DNA of 50,550 nucleotides, from positions 1 to 50,550 of IMG/VR virus record IMGVR_UViG_3300042691_040812; one strand, written 5' to 3'. This DNA is from a virus. Of this stretch, positions 1-8,372 are shown one piece after another (within the stretch, counting starts at the first letter, position 1; every line of letters starts with the position of its first letter). The notes under the pieces were generated by a model that saw only the letters and a program-made list of their open reading frames with translations, ran no database searches and was not told the origin of the DNA. A program made the position numbers and the translations under genes.

Positions 1-63
1 ATTTTATAACACCATTTTTAAAGTTAACAAGAAAAGAAAAAAGTAAAACAAAGTAAAATTTTT

Positions 64-519
64 ATGAAAGAGCAAAATGTAGATTTAACTAAGTTGGAGT
101 TCCTTATGACAGTGAACGATAACTTCATCGTTCAACGTTACTTCAACGTTAAGGATTACAACCCAAAGGCAAAAAACTCAGTAGAGCTTTTGGATTTATT
201 AAATGAATTTGTTGGTAATATGAAACAACACCTAAAGATGAAGAGTGTTTCTTATATGTCTGACAATCAGTATGAAATTATGGAGAACCCCGAGGTTCTT
301 GAGACATCTTTTACAGATGGTCCAGAGGTGTTTAATTTGTATTTAAAGTATAATGGTAACATTATGTATCACTACACTTTTGACGCTAAGCCATACCCTC
401 CTAAAGTTCGTTATACTGTGGATATTCGCCCATATTTGAAGGGTGTTCTATCAAATCTTACTGAGGTTTTCTCATCAAAAAATTTAACTTACAATTTGAT
501 GAATTACTCACTAGTCTAA
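64..519 (+). CDS. hypothetical phage protein, 151 aa
   Basis: I do not recognise this protein. It is acidic to neutral, has no signal peptide, membrane segment or cysteine motif, and reads as a small soluble cytoplasmic protein. The start is ATG after an A-rich leader without a Shine-Dalgarno sequence, the usual pattern for the replication-side genes here. It lies 25 bases upstream of the helicase gene in the same direction, so it is probably co-transcribed with it and may belong to the early/middle replication set; this is inference from position only. Whether another gene precedes it in the operon cannot be seen because the window begins 63 bases upstream. Confidence 0.75.
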   Translation: MKEQNVDLTKLEFLMTVNDNFIVQRYFNVKDYNPKAKNSVELLDLLNEFVGNMKQHLKMKSVSYMSDNQYEIMENPEVLETSFTDGPEVFNLYLKYNGNIMYHYTFDAKPYPPKVRYTVDIRPYLKGVLSNLTEVFSSKNLTYNLMNYSLV

Positions 520-544
520 CAATATTTAATAAAAAAAGACTAGA

Positions 545-1915
545 ATGGCTGACAAAAATTTTGATTATTTAGGGAACATATTCCAGCAACAACTTATCAA
601 TCAAATCGTAGTTGATAAGAACTTTGCCCACTCGATTTTGGAAGTAATCGACTCCAATTATTTTGAAAACAAGTATTACAAAATCATTATGCAGATGATT
701 AAGGAATACTATAAAAAGTTCGATTGTCCTCCAACCTATGACACTTTAAATCAAATTGTTAAGTCAGAGATTACCCAAGAGCTGATGTTAAAAATCACAT
801 TGGACACACTTAATGAAGTTAAGAATGTATCTGATGAGGGTTCACTTTTCGTACAAGAAAAGGCACTTAAATTCTGTAAGCAACAAGAGCTTCAGAAGGT
901 AATGACAAAGGCTCAAAAGATTATTGACGGAGGAGAATTTGAAAACTATGACACCCTTGAAGAAATGGTTCGAGAGGCCCTTCAGGTTGGTGTCATAGAG
1001 AAGGACACTGGCGATGTATTTGAGAATTTGGACCAAGTTCTTGAGGAAGATTATCGTCACCCAATTCCAATTGGAATACCAGGTATAGATAATCTTTTGA
1101 AGGGTGGTCTTGCAAAAGGTGAAATTGGAGTTATATTAGCACCCACAGGTGTTGGTAAGACGAGTCTAACAACAAAGTTTGCTAACCACGCTTTTAATAT
1201 GGGATTTAATGTGTTACAGATATTCTTTGAGGACAACCCAAAGATTATTCAAAGAAAACACTTTACCCTTTGGACTGGTATAGCCCCTGACCTTCTTGGA
1301 GAACACAAAGAAGAGGTTATGAAAAAAGTAACCGAAGTTCAAGATAAGATGAAAAACAAACTTATTCTTAAAAAACTTCCATCAGATACTTTGACTATGG
1401 GTCAAATAAAAAACCAAATCAGAAAGATGATTGCCGATGGGATTAAGATTGATGTTATTATCTTGGATTACATTGATTGTGTAACACCTGAGAAGATGAT
1501 GGACGATGAATGGAAGAGTGAAGGTTCTGTAATGAGAGCATTTGAAGCGATGTGTCACGAACTAAACATAGCAGGTTGGACGGCAACACAAGGTAACAGA
1601 AGTTCAATTTCATCTGAAGTTGTAACAACTGACCAAATGGGAGGTTCAATTAAGAAGGCTCAAGTAGGTCACGTTATTATATCGGTAGCAAAAACACTAC
1701 AACAAAAAGAACTTAAACTCGCAACAATTGCAATTACAAAGTCCCGTATAGGTAAGGATGGAGTAATCTTCGAGAACTGTAAATTTGACAATGAATTACT
1801 TTTAATTGATACAGAAAGTTCAATGACAATGCTCGGGTTTGAAGAAAACAAGGAACAGAAAAATAGAGATAGAATTCGTGAAATTCTAGATAGAAAGAAA
1901 CAACAAACAGTATAA
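545..1915 (+). CDS. replicative DNA helicase, DnaB/T4 gp41-like
   Basis: This is a hexameric 5'-3' replicative helicase of the RecA-fold DnaB family, expected to unwind the fork and work with the primase encoded at 45093. Seen in the protein (456 aa, close to T4 gp41 in size): an N-terminal helical domain (about 1-150); a linker; then the ATPase core with Walker A APTGVGKTS near residues 199-207, a Walker B strand VIILDYID at 304-311, and the conserved ATQGNR segment at 347-352 that carries the DnaB-type H4/sensor residues. The C-terminal tail (about 435-456) is charged and may be a protein-contact tail. It is followed 25 bases later by nrdB, giving a helicase-nucleotide reductase operon. No helicase loader gene is visible in the window. 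Confidence 0.93.
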   Translation: MADKNFDYLGNIFQQQLINQIVVDKNFAHSILEVIDSNYFENKYYKIIMQMIKEYYKKFDCPPTYDTLNQIVKSEITQELMLKITLDTLNEVKNVSDEGSLFVQEKALKFCKQQELQKVMTKAQKIIDGGEFENYDTLEEMVREALQVGVIEKDTGDVFENLDQVLEEDYRHPIPIGIPGIDNLLKGGLAKGEIGVILAPTGVGKTSLTTKFANHAFNMGFNVLQIFFEDNPKIIQRKHFTLWTGIAPDLLGEHKEEVMKKVTEVQDKMKNKLILKKLPSDTLTMGQIKNQIRKMIADGIKIDVIILDYIDCVTPEKMMDDEWKSEGSVMRAFEAMCHELNIAGWTATQGNRSSISSEVVTTDQMGGSIKKAQVGHVIISVAKTLQQKELKLATIAITKSRIGKDGVIFENCKFDNELLLIDTESSMTMLGFEENKEQKNRDRIREILDRKKQQTV

Positions 1916-1940
1916 TTATTAAAAAACAAGATTACTTATT

Positions 1941-2888
1941 ATGGAAAAAATATTGGTAGAAAATCCAAATCGTTTCGTTATCTTTCCGATTGAACACAAC
2001 GACATATGGGAATATTATAAGATGCACCAAGCCGCATTTTGGACGGCAGAAGAGGTGGATTTGTCGGGTGACATTCGTGATTGGGAGAACCTTTCAGAGA
2101 ATGAACAATACTTTGTTAAGAATGTATTGTCGTTTTTTGCGGCATCAGATGGAATCGTTAACGAAAATTTGGCCGAAAACTTCTACCGTGAAGTACAATA
2201 CCCCGAGGCAAAATTCTTTTACGGAATGCAACTTGCAATGGAGAATATCCATAGTCTAATGTATTCACTTTTGATTGACACTTATGTCTCAAACCCAAAT
2301 GAGAAGGACGAATGTTTCCACGCAATTGATAGATTGCCGGCCGTTCAGAAGAAAGCTAAGTGGGCTCTTGATTGGATTACAAACGCATCTTTCCAAGAAA
2401 GACTTGTGGCATTTGCGGCAGTAGAAGGTATCTTCTTTTCAGGTTCATTCTGTTCAATCTTTTGGTTAAAATCAAGAGGTATTATGCAAGGTTTGTGTAA
2501 TGCAAATTCACTAATATTCAAAGATGAAAACCTACACTGTGACTTTGCAATTCACCTTTTGAATAACCATATAGAAAACAAACCAAGTGAAAAGAGAATT
2601 AAAGAAATTCTATTGTCAGCACTTGAAATTGAGAAAGAATTTATTACAGAGTCTCTTCCAGTTTCTCTTATTGGAATGAATTCTAATTTGATGAAACAAT
2701 ACCTTGAGTTTGTTGTTGATGGACTCCTTGTTAAATTTGGATGTAAAAAACAATTTAATGTTGAACAACCATTTAAATTTATGGAACAAATCGCAGTTGA
2801 AACAAAGGGTAATTTCTTTGAGTCAAGGACTGTTGAGTATCAGAAAGCAAAACTTAATGAAACCCTCTCCTTTACGGATGACTTTTAA
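1941..2888 (+). CDS. nrdB: ribonucleotide reductase class Ia small (R2) subunit
   Basis: R2 holds the diiron-tyrosyl radical cofactor that starts reduction of ribonucleoside diphosphates by the large subunit. All expected metal ligands can be placed: D70 (in FFAASDG), E101 and H104 (ENIHS), E162 (AAVEG), E196 and H199 (DENLH). Y108 is at the radical tyrosine position. Y300 in the VEYQ motif fits the radical-transfer tyrosine, and the tail ending SFTDDF resembles the R1-docking peptide of eukaryotic R2 (SFTLDADF). At 315 aa it is shorter than E. coli NrdB (376 aa) and matches the eukaryote/Bacteroidetes type (for example [22 protein letters not shown]), without their long N-terminal extension. 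It is 19 bases upstream of nrdA, so the two subunits are co-expressed. Confidence 0.96.
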   Translation: MEKILVENPNRFVIFPIEHNDIWEYYKMHQAAFWTAEEVDLSGDIRDWENLSENEQYFVKNVLSFFAASDGIVNENLAENFYREVQYPEAKFFYGMQLAMENIHSLMYSLLIDTYVSNPNEKDECFHAIDRLPAVQKKAKWALDWITNASFQERLVAFAAVEGIFFSGSFCSIFWLKSRGIMQGLCNANSLIFKDENLHCDFAIHLLNNHIENKPSEKRIKEILLSALEIEKEFITESLPVSLIGMNSNLMKQYLEFVVDGLLVKFGCKKQFNVEQPFKFMEQIAVETKGNFFESRTVEYQKAKLNETLSFTDDF

Positions 2889-2907
2889 TTGATTATCTTT
2901 TTAAACT

Positions 2908-5340
2908 ATGATGTCACTAAAAATAAAAAAACGTAGTGGGGAAGATGCGTCTTTCAACCCACAGAAAATATATAATAGAATTAAAAGAGCTGCTAAAGGA
3001 CTCAACATTAATTCTGATGAGATTTTTATTAAGGTAATAACTTCAGTCCCAACTGAAGGGGAGATTACAACAAAAGAACTTGATAAGTTAATCTACGAGA
3101 TTGCTGCGGCATTTACGGGTAGTCACCACGATTACTCACGACTTGCATCATCTGTAGCGATTTCAGCTTATCATAAAGAGACTGACCCAAGTTTCTCTAA
3201 TACTATGATGACCCTTTATAATGAAGGAATTGTAAATGATGAGTTCATTAATATGATTAATACTTACGGACCGAGTAATATCGATGAAGTAATTAATCAC
3301 GATAATGATTATAACTTTGACTACTTTGCTTGGCGCTCATTACAAGAGATGTATCTTTTGAAATTACCAACAGGTAAAACAATTGAAAGACCTCAGCATA
3401 TGTATATGCGTGTGGCTATTTGGGTAACTAAATCATTTGAGCAAGCGGTTGAATATTACAAGTCGTTATCAAGTCAACTTATTTCACCAGCAACACCAAT
3501 TATGATTAACGCTGGTACAAAAATTCCACAACTTGCTTCTTGTGTATTACATTACAATGATGCTGATTCTCGCGAAGGTCTTTTGAATACTATGAGAGAT
3601 ATTTCTACATACTCATCAGATGCTGCAGGTATTGGACTATCTATGTCAAATATTCGTAGTAAGGAAAGTCGTATTACATCCTCAGGTGGATTTGCCGGTG
3701 GACTTTTGAAATATTTGAAGATTGTTAATGAGTCACTTAGATTCTTTAACCAACAAGGTCGTCGTCCTGGTTCTGCGGCAATTTACTTGGAACCTTGGCA
3801 CAAAGACATCTTTGACCTACTTGATATTAAAAAGAATACAGGTGCTGAAGAACTTAGAGCAAGAGATTTGTTCACCGCTCTTTGGATTCCTGACAACTTT
3901 ATGAATGCTGTTAGAAGTAATGATGATTGGTATTTGTTTTGTCCTAACGATATTAAGAAGGCCGGAGTGAAGGCGCTTCAAGAATGTTTTGGAGACGAAT
4001 ACGAGGAAAACTATAATAAAGCGATATCACTCGGAATCGGAAAAAAGGTTAAGGCTCAAGAAATTTGGAACAAGATTATTGAATCCCAAATTGAAACTGG
4101 CGTTCCTTATCTTTGTGCAAAAGACAGCGCAAACAGAAAAACAAATCATCAAAACATTGGTGTAATTAAACAATCTAACCTTTGTAATGAGATTTACCAA
4201 TACACTGATGAGAATACAACGGCAATTTGTACTCTGTCATCTATGGTGTTGAAAAACTTCATTAAAGATGGAGCGTTTGACCACCAACTACTATATAATG
4301 AAACTCGTAAGGTTGTAAGAGCCCTTAACAAAGTTGTTGACATTAACAACTACTCAACCGAGAAAGGTAGAAAGGGTGGACTCGAACAAAGAGCAATTGC
4401 GATTGGAACTCAAGGACTTGCCGATGTATTCTATTTGATGGATTATATTTTTACATCAGAGGAGGCTCGCAAACTGAATAAAGAAATATTTGAAACAATT
4501 TATTTTGCAGCAGTAACTGAAAGTTGCACATTATGTAAGTCAGGTGAATATGAACCATATAGTTATTTCAACGACTCACCAATGTCTAAAGGAGATTTCC
4601 AATTTGATATGTGGGGACTTAATGAAGATAACTTATCAGGTAGATGGAATTGGACTTCATTAAAAGAAGAAGTTAAGGACTATGGTGTATGTAACTCATT
4701 GTTTACCGCTCAAATGCCAGTGGCTTCTTCGGCTAAGATTACAGGTTCATATGAAATGACAGAACCAGCCCACTCGGCAATCTTTAACAGAAGAGTTGTT
4801 GGAGGAGAGATTATGATTGTTAACAAGTATTTGATTAACGATTTTGAAAAGATTGGAATTTGGGGCGAAGACCTAAAGAACGAAATTATTCTAAATGAAG
4901 GTTCAGTTCAGGGCATTAACTTCAACAATTATCTTGACCCTGAAGATAGGAACTATAATAAGAAGGTTAAAAGAATTGAACACTTGATTCCAAAGTATAG
5001 AACAATATGGGAAATTTCTCAGAAAGAATTGATTGAAATGGCGGCTGATAGAGCACCATTTATCGACCAATCTCAGTCAATGAATATCTATATGGGTAAT
5101 CCAACACTGTCAAAGATTTCATCATCTCACTTCTATGGTTGGGAAAAGGGACTAAAGACACTTTGTTACTATGTTAGAACAAAGGCAATTTCAACGGGGG
5201 CAAAACACTTGGCAGTTGACATATCAAAAATTAAAAAACCAAATGTTACACCCGAACCACCAAAGGTTGATTATTCATCAATGAACCTACCACCAAAACC
5301 TGAGAATAGCGAATTTGATTGTTTTGGATGTTCATCATAA
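2908..5340 (+). CDS. nrdA: ribonucleotide reductase class Ia large (R1) subunit
   Basis: R1 carries the active site and allosteric sites and makes dNDPs for phage DNA synthesis. The 810-aa protein has an N-terminal ATP-cone (about 3-95), which predicts activity control by ATP/dATP. The catalytic core has C212 (LASC), the NLCNE segment with C426 and E428, and C441 in AICTLSS; C426-to-C441 spacing of 15 matches eukaryotic R1 rather than E. coli. A YY pair in LKTLCYYVRT near the C-terminal end is the radical-transfer pair, and the tail CFGC (C805, C808) is the thioredoxin/glutaredoxin-exchanged dithiol. Two ATGs lie in tandem (2908 and 2911); either could be the start. A hairpin terminator follows the stop within 5 bases, so this is the last gene of the helicase-nrdBA unit. 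Confidence 0.96.
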   Translation: MMSLKIKKRSGEDASFNPQKIYNRIKRAAKGLNINSDEIFIKVITSVPTEGEITTKELDKLIYEIAAAFTGSHHDYSRLASSVAISAYHKETDPSFSNTMMTLYNEGIVNDEFINMINTYGPSNIDEVINHDNDYNFDYFAWRSLQEMYLLKLPTGKTIERPQHMYMRVAIWVTKSFEQAVEYYKSLSSQLISPATPIMINAGTKIPQLASCVLHYNDADSREGLLNTMRDISTYSSDAAGIGLSMSNIRSKESRITSSGGFAGGLLKYLKIVNESLRFFNQQGRRPGSAAIYLEPWHKDIFDLLDIKKNTGAEELRARDLFTALWIPDNFMNAVRSNDDWYLFCPNDIKKAGVKALQECFGDEYEENYNKAISLGIGKKVKAQEIWNKIIESQIETGVPYLCAKDSANRKTNHQNIGVIKQSNLCNEIYQYTDENTTAICTLSSMVLKNFIKDGAFDHQLLYNETRKVVRALNKVVDINNYSTEKGRKGGLEQRAIAIGTQGLADVFYLMDYIFTSEEARKLNKEIFETIYFAAVTESCTLCKSGEYEPYSYFNDSPMSKGDFQFDMWGLNEDNLSGRWNWTSLKEEVKDYGVCNSLFTAQMPVASSAKITGSYEMTEPAHSAIFNRRVVGGEIMIVNKYLINDFEKIGIWGEDLKNEIILNEGSVQGINFNNYLDPEDRNYNKKVKRIEHLIPKYRTIWEISQKELIEMAADRAPFIDQSQSMNIYMGNPTLSKISSSHFYGWEKGLKTLCYYVRTKAISTGAKHLAVDISKIKKPNVTPEPPKVDYSSMNLPPKPENSEFDCFGCSS

Positions 5341-5344
5341 AAAT

Positions 5345-5366
5345 AAATCCCGAGAAATCGGGATTT
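5345..5366 (+). terminator. rho-independent terminator after nrdA
   Basis: A perfect 9-bp stem (AAATCCCGA at 5345-5353 with TCGGGATTT at 5358-5366) closes a GAAA tetraloop, and T residues run through 5364-5367. It begins 5 bases after the nrdA stop codon. It would separate the helicase/reductase operon from the downstream structural block. Confidence 0.8.
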
Positions 5367-5379
5367 TAAATTTATAACT

Positions 5380-6003
5380 ATGTCAGTATTAAACGAAAAT
5401 ATAGATTTATTTAAATGTTTAGTTAGGGTTTCACATTTTACAAAAAATCCTGAAGATGATAATAAATTTCATAAAGCATATGCTTTTGGTATACAGTCAG
5501 TTGCGGGAAAAATATTAACATTTCACATAATGACAGATTATGGAATGTTAAGGTCAAGAGTTCCAATATCTGAAATTTTTATGAATGAACCAACAAAGGA
5601 CATTCCTTTTTATTTTAAACAATTATGGGACTGTTTTTCTGAAAATGTTACTGTTAAAATTTTTGATTATCTATATGAAAAAAGATGTGAAGTTGTTTTA
5701 AGAGATGGGACAAAAATTTGGGCGACTTATTTAATGACAGTTGATTGGTACAAAAATTCATATTCTGATGAACCGTCAGATTATAAGTGCGGTCACATAT
5801 TAATTGCCGATGACGGTTATTTATTATGTCAACCAAACAATAGAATTTATTGGAGAGACTCTAATTGGATTACAAATAAATTTCCTATTGAACCAAAATC
5901 AATTAAAGTTGATACAGAATTACCTTCAGTTGAAACATTATCTGACAGATGGGTTGCCGATAATGGAGATTGTTATTACTATGACCTTAATGAAATTGAA
6001 TAG
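5380..6003 (+). CDS. hypothetical protein at the head of the tail-gene block, 207 aa
   Basis: I do not recognise this protein. It is soluble-looking, rich in aromatic residues and aspartate, with no signal peptide, membrane helix or cysteine pattern. It sits between the nrdA terminator and the gp25-like baseplate gene, so it has its own transcription start or depends on read-through. AATTTATA at 5369-5376, three bases before the ATG, is a variant of the box seen before other structural transcription units, which weakly suggests late expression with the tail genes. Role otherwise unknown. Confidence 0.75.
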   Translation: MSVLNENIDLFKCLVRVSHFTKNPEDDNKFHKAYAFGIQSVAGKILTFHIMTDYGMLRSRVPISEIFMNEPTKDIPFYFKQLWDCFSENVTVKIFDYLYEKRCEVVLRDGTKIWATYLMTVDWYKNSYSDEPSDYKCGHILIADDGYLLCQPNNRIYWRDSNWITNKFPIEPKSIKVDTELPSVETLSDRWVADNGDCYYYDLNEIE

Positions 6004-6008
6004 TTCCA

Positions 6009-6016
6009 TATTTATA
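6009..6016 (+). promoter_or_regulatory. TATTTATA box, candidate late promoter element
   Basis: TATTTATA lies in the 17-base gap between the stop of the 207-aa gene and the ATG of the gp25-like gene, ending 4 bases before the ATG. The same or nearly the same octamer precedes the genes at 8373, 27202, 32607 and 35084 and, on the minus strand, the gene ending at 45019. If it works as a -10-like element, like the TATAAATA late promoter of T4, transcription would begin at or very near the start codon. An 8-mer of A/T is expected several times by chance in a window this AT-rich, so the evidence is its position, not its mere presence. Confidence 0.4.
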
Positions 6017-6020
6017 TGAT

Positions 6021-6482
6021 ATGGCAAATGGTAAAACATATGGTGTAACGTTTCCTTTCAGAGATTCATTTGATGGTAAGTACTTAGACACTACTGATTT
6101 TGACACAGAGGAGATTAGGAGTAATCTTATTCATTTGCTATTAACTAGAAAAGGAAGTAGATATTTTTTACCTGAGTTCGGTACAAGACTATATGAATAT
6201 ATATTTGAACCATTAGACGGACCCACATTTAATCAAATTGAGGCTGAGATAAGGGATTCAATTGAAACATTTATTCCAAATCTACAGGTTAATAGTATTT
6301 CTGTAACTGCGGCTAGCGAAGAGGAATTTACAAGTGCTCCTACTACTGCTGGTAATATAGAAACAAATACATTTTCTTTACCTGGCAGAGCAAGTATTGA
6401 ATATACCGCTAAAGTCAGAATAGACTATAATATTACATCAGGAGTATTTAATTCACCTGACTTCATAATTATTAATATATAA
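6021..6482 (+). CDS. baseplate wedge protein, T4 gp25-like
   Basis: This belongs to the gp25/GPW family, a small baseplate wedge subunit related to the lysozyme-like sheath-initiator proteins of contractile tails. The signature is at residues 39-57 (LLLTRKGSRYFLPEFGTRL), followed by YEYIFEPLDGPT and an IEAEIRDSIETFIP helix, all typical of the family; at 153 aa it is the usual length. It is followed one base later by the gp6-like gene, so the two baseplate wedge partners are coupled. The C-terminal part is more divergent, with an insertion rich in Ser/Thr near residues 95-120. Confidence 0.9.
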   Translation: MANGKTYGVTFPFRDSFDGKYLDTTDFDTEEIRSNLIHLLLTRKGSRYFLPEFGTRLYEYIFEPLDGPTFNQIEAEIRDSIETFIPNLQVNSISVTAASEEEFTSAPTTAGNIETNTFSLPGRASIEYTAKVRIDYNITSGVFNSPDFIIINI

Positions 6483-6483
6483 A

Positions 6484-8322
6484 ATGGCAAACAAACAAAT
6501 TTCATATACTACTAGAGATTTTGTAAATATAAGACAGGAATTAGTAAATTTTACAAAAAGTTATTATCCTGACATCGTACAAAATTTTAATGACGCAGCT
6601 ATTTTTAGCGTGTTTATGGATTTGAATGCTGCAGTAACTGACAATCTACATTATCATATAGATAGAAGTCTCCAAGAAACAGTACTTCAGTTTGCTCAAG
6701 AAAGGTCATCTGTTTTTAATATTGCCAGAACTTATGGACTTAAAATACCAGGACAAAGACCTTCAGTTGCGTTAGTTGAATTTTCTATAACTGTACCAGC
6801 TTTTGGAGATAAGGAAGATTTAAGATATTGTGGTATTTTGAGAAGAGGTAGCCAAGTACAAGGTGCGGGACAAGTTTTTGAACTGGCTAACGACTGCAAT
6901 TTTGCTTCTGATTTTGACAGTTCAGGATTTGTAAATAGATTGGTTATACCAAACTTTGACTCAAATAACCTTATTATAAATTATACAATTGTAAAAAGAG
7001 AGGCGGTTGTAAATGGAATAACTAAAGTATTTAAAAAAACAATTACAGATGTAGAATCAAGACCATTTTTTGAACTTTTTCTGCCTGAGAGAAATGTTTT
7101 AGGAGTAACAAGTGTGTTACTAAAAGATGGTACTGCATATACTAATGTACCAAGCGCTAGTGAATTTTTAGGGGTTTCTAATAGGTGGTATGAAGTGCAA
7201 GCATTAGCTGAGGATAGAATTTTTATTGAAGACCCAACAAAAACATCAGACACTCCTGGTATAAAGGTTGGTAGATATTTACAAACTAATACTAGATTTA
7301 TAACAGAATACACTCCTGAAGGTTATCTAAAAATTACTTTTGGAGGAGGTAATACGTCTACTGATGAATTACTTAGAGAATTTGCTAGAAATGGACAACC
7401 TCTCGATTTGTCTAAATATCAAAATAATTTTTCACTAGGGTCAGTTTTAAAATCCAATTCAACATTATTTGTGCAATATAGAATAGGAGGAGGGTTGTCA
7501 TCTAACATTGGTGTAAATGTAATTAATAATATCGGTGTTGTAAATTTTGCGGTAAATGGACCCTCAACAAACATTAACACAAGTGTTGTTAATTCACTAT
7601 CTTGTACTAATACAACCGCGGCTGTTGGAGGCGCCGGATATCCCACAACAGAAGAAGTTAGAAATTATGTCACATTTAATTTTTCTGCTCAAAACAGGGC
7701 GGTTACAATTAATGATTACGAGGCTTTGATAAGAAAAATGCCATCTACTTTTGGAGCACCGGCAAAGGTTGCAATTACTGAAGAAGATAACAAAATCAAA
7801 ATCAATATAGTCTCTTATGATTCTACAGGAAGACTAACCTCAACAGTTTCAAATACTTTAATAAACAATATTGCTAATTATTTGTCAAATTTTAGAATGA
7901 TAAATGATTATATTTTTGTTACCTCGGCAAACGTGATAGATTTGAGTTTTGATATATCTGTGGCTTTGGACGGTAAACAAAATCAGGGTGTTGTTATATC
8001 AAATATTATAAGTGCGGTTTCGAATTATATGGACCCAATTAATAGAGAAATGGGTCAAAACGTAAATGTTTCTGAAATTAGAAGATTAATACAGAGTGAG
8101 AATGGTGTAATTGCGGTTACTGATATATTAGTTTTTAACAGAGTTGGAGGCCAATATTCTTCTTTGGAAACATCACAAATATATTTAGACCCCGCAACAA
8201 AACAAATTGAACTTATTGACGAAACAATTTTTGCCGAACCACAGCAAATCTACCAAGTAAGGTTTCCAAATAAAGATATACAAATTAGAGTTAAGAATCT
8301 ATCTACAGTTAATTTCTCTTAA
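6484..8322 (+). CDS. baseplate wedge protein, T4 gp6 / baseplate-J-like
   Basis: This is a structural protein of the baseplate wedge that, with the gp25-like protein, forms the ring around the tail tube of contractile phages. The N-terminal 30-90 region (NDAAIFSVFMDLNAAVTDNLHYHIDR, in part) resembles T4 gp6 and baseplate-J proteins in having a helical segment that contacts its dimer partner. The region around 385-440 contains the typical TTEEVRNYV...RAVTINDYEALI pattern of baseplate-J proteins, and a beta-rich C-terminus follows (612 aa; T4 gp6 is about 660). The start is one base after the previous stop. The next gene has its own upstream box, so a transcription unit may end here. Confidence 0.85.
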   Translation: MANKQISYTTRDFVNIRQELVNFTKSYYPDIVQNFNDAAIFSVFMDLNAAVTDNLHYHIDRSLQETVLQFAQERSSVFNIARTYGLKIPGQRPSVALVEFSITVPAFGDKEDLRYCGILRRGSQVQGAGQVFELANDCNFASDFDSSGFVNRLVIPNFDSNNLIINYTIVKREAVVNGITKVFKKTITDVESRPFFELFLPERNVLGVTSVLLKDGTAYTNVPSASEFLGVSNRWYEVQALAEDRIFIEDPTKTSDTPGIKVGRYLQTNTRFITEYTPEGYLKITFGGGNTSTDELLREFARNGQPLDLSKYQNNFSLGSVLKSNSTLFVQYRIGGGLSSNIGVNVINNIGVVNFAVNGPSTNINTSVVNSLSCTNTTAAVGGAGYPTTEEVRNYVTFNFSAQNRAVTINDYEALIRKMPSTFGAPAKVAITEEDNKIKINIVSYDSTGRLTSTVSNTLINNIANYLSNFRMINDYIFVTSANVIDLSFDISVALDGKQNQGVVISNIISAVSNYMDPINREMGQNVNVSEIRRLIQSENGVIAVTDILVFNRVGGQYSSLETSQIYLDPATKQIELIDETIFAEPQQIYQVRFPNKDIQIRVKNLSTVNFS

Positions 8323-8349
8323 TCATTTATTTTTTTAAAAAATGACATA

Positions 8350-8372
8350 AACTATTTATTAAAAAAATAGTT
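8350..8372 (+). promoter_or_regulatory. inverted repeat with TATTTATT box just before the ATG of the 2192-aa gene
   Basis: AACTATTT (8350-8357) and AAATAGTT (8365-8372) form a perfect 8-bp inverted repeat with a 7-base loop, ending exactly at the ATG at 8373. It contains TATTTATT (8353-8360), a one-base variant of the box before other structural units. It could be a protein-binding site, a promoter element or a 5' mRNA hairpin that limits initiation; the sequence alone does not decide. Confidence 0.4.

Noticed and set aside
8323-8345. AT-only hairpin TCATTT...AAATGA after the gp6-like gene
   Set aside because: The stem is short and A/T-only, with no GC core, so it is not a convincing terminator.
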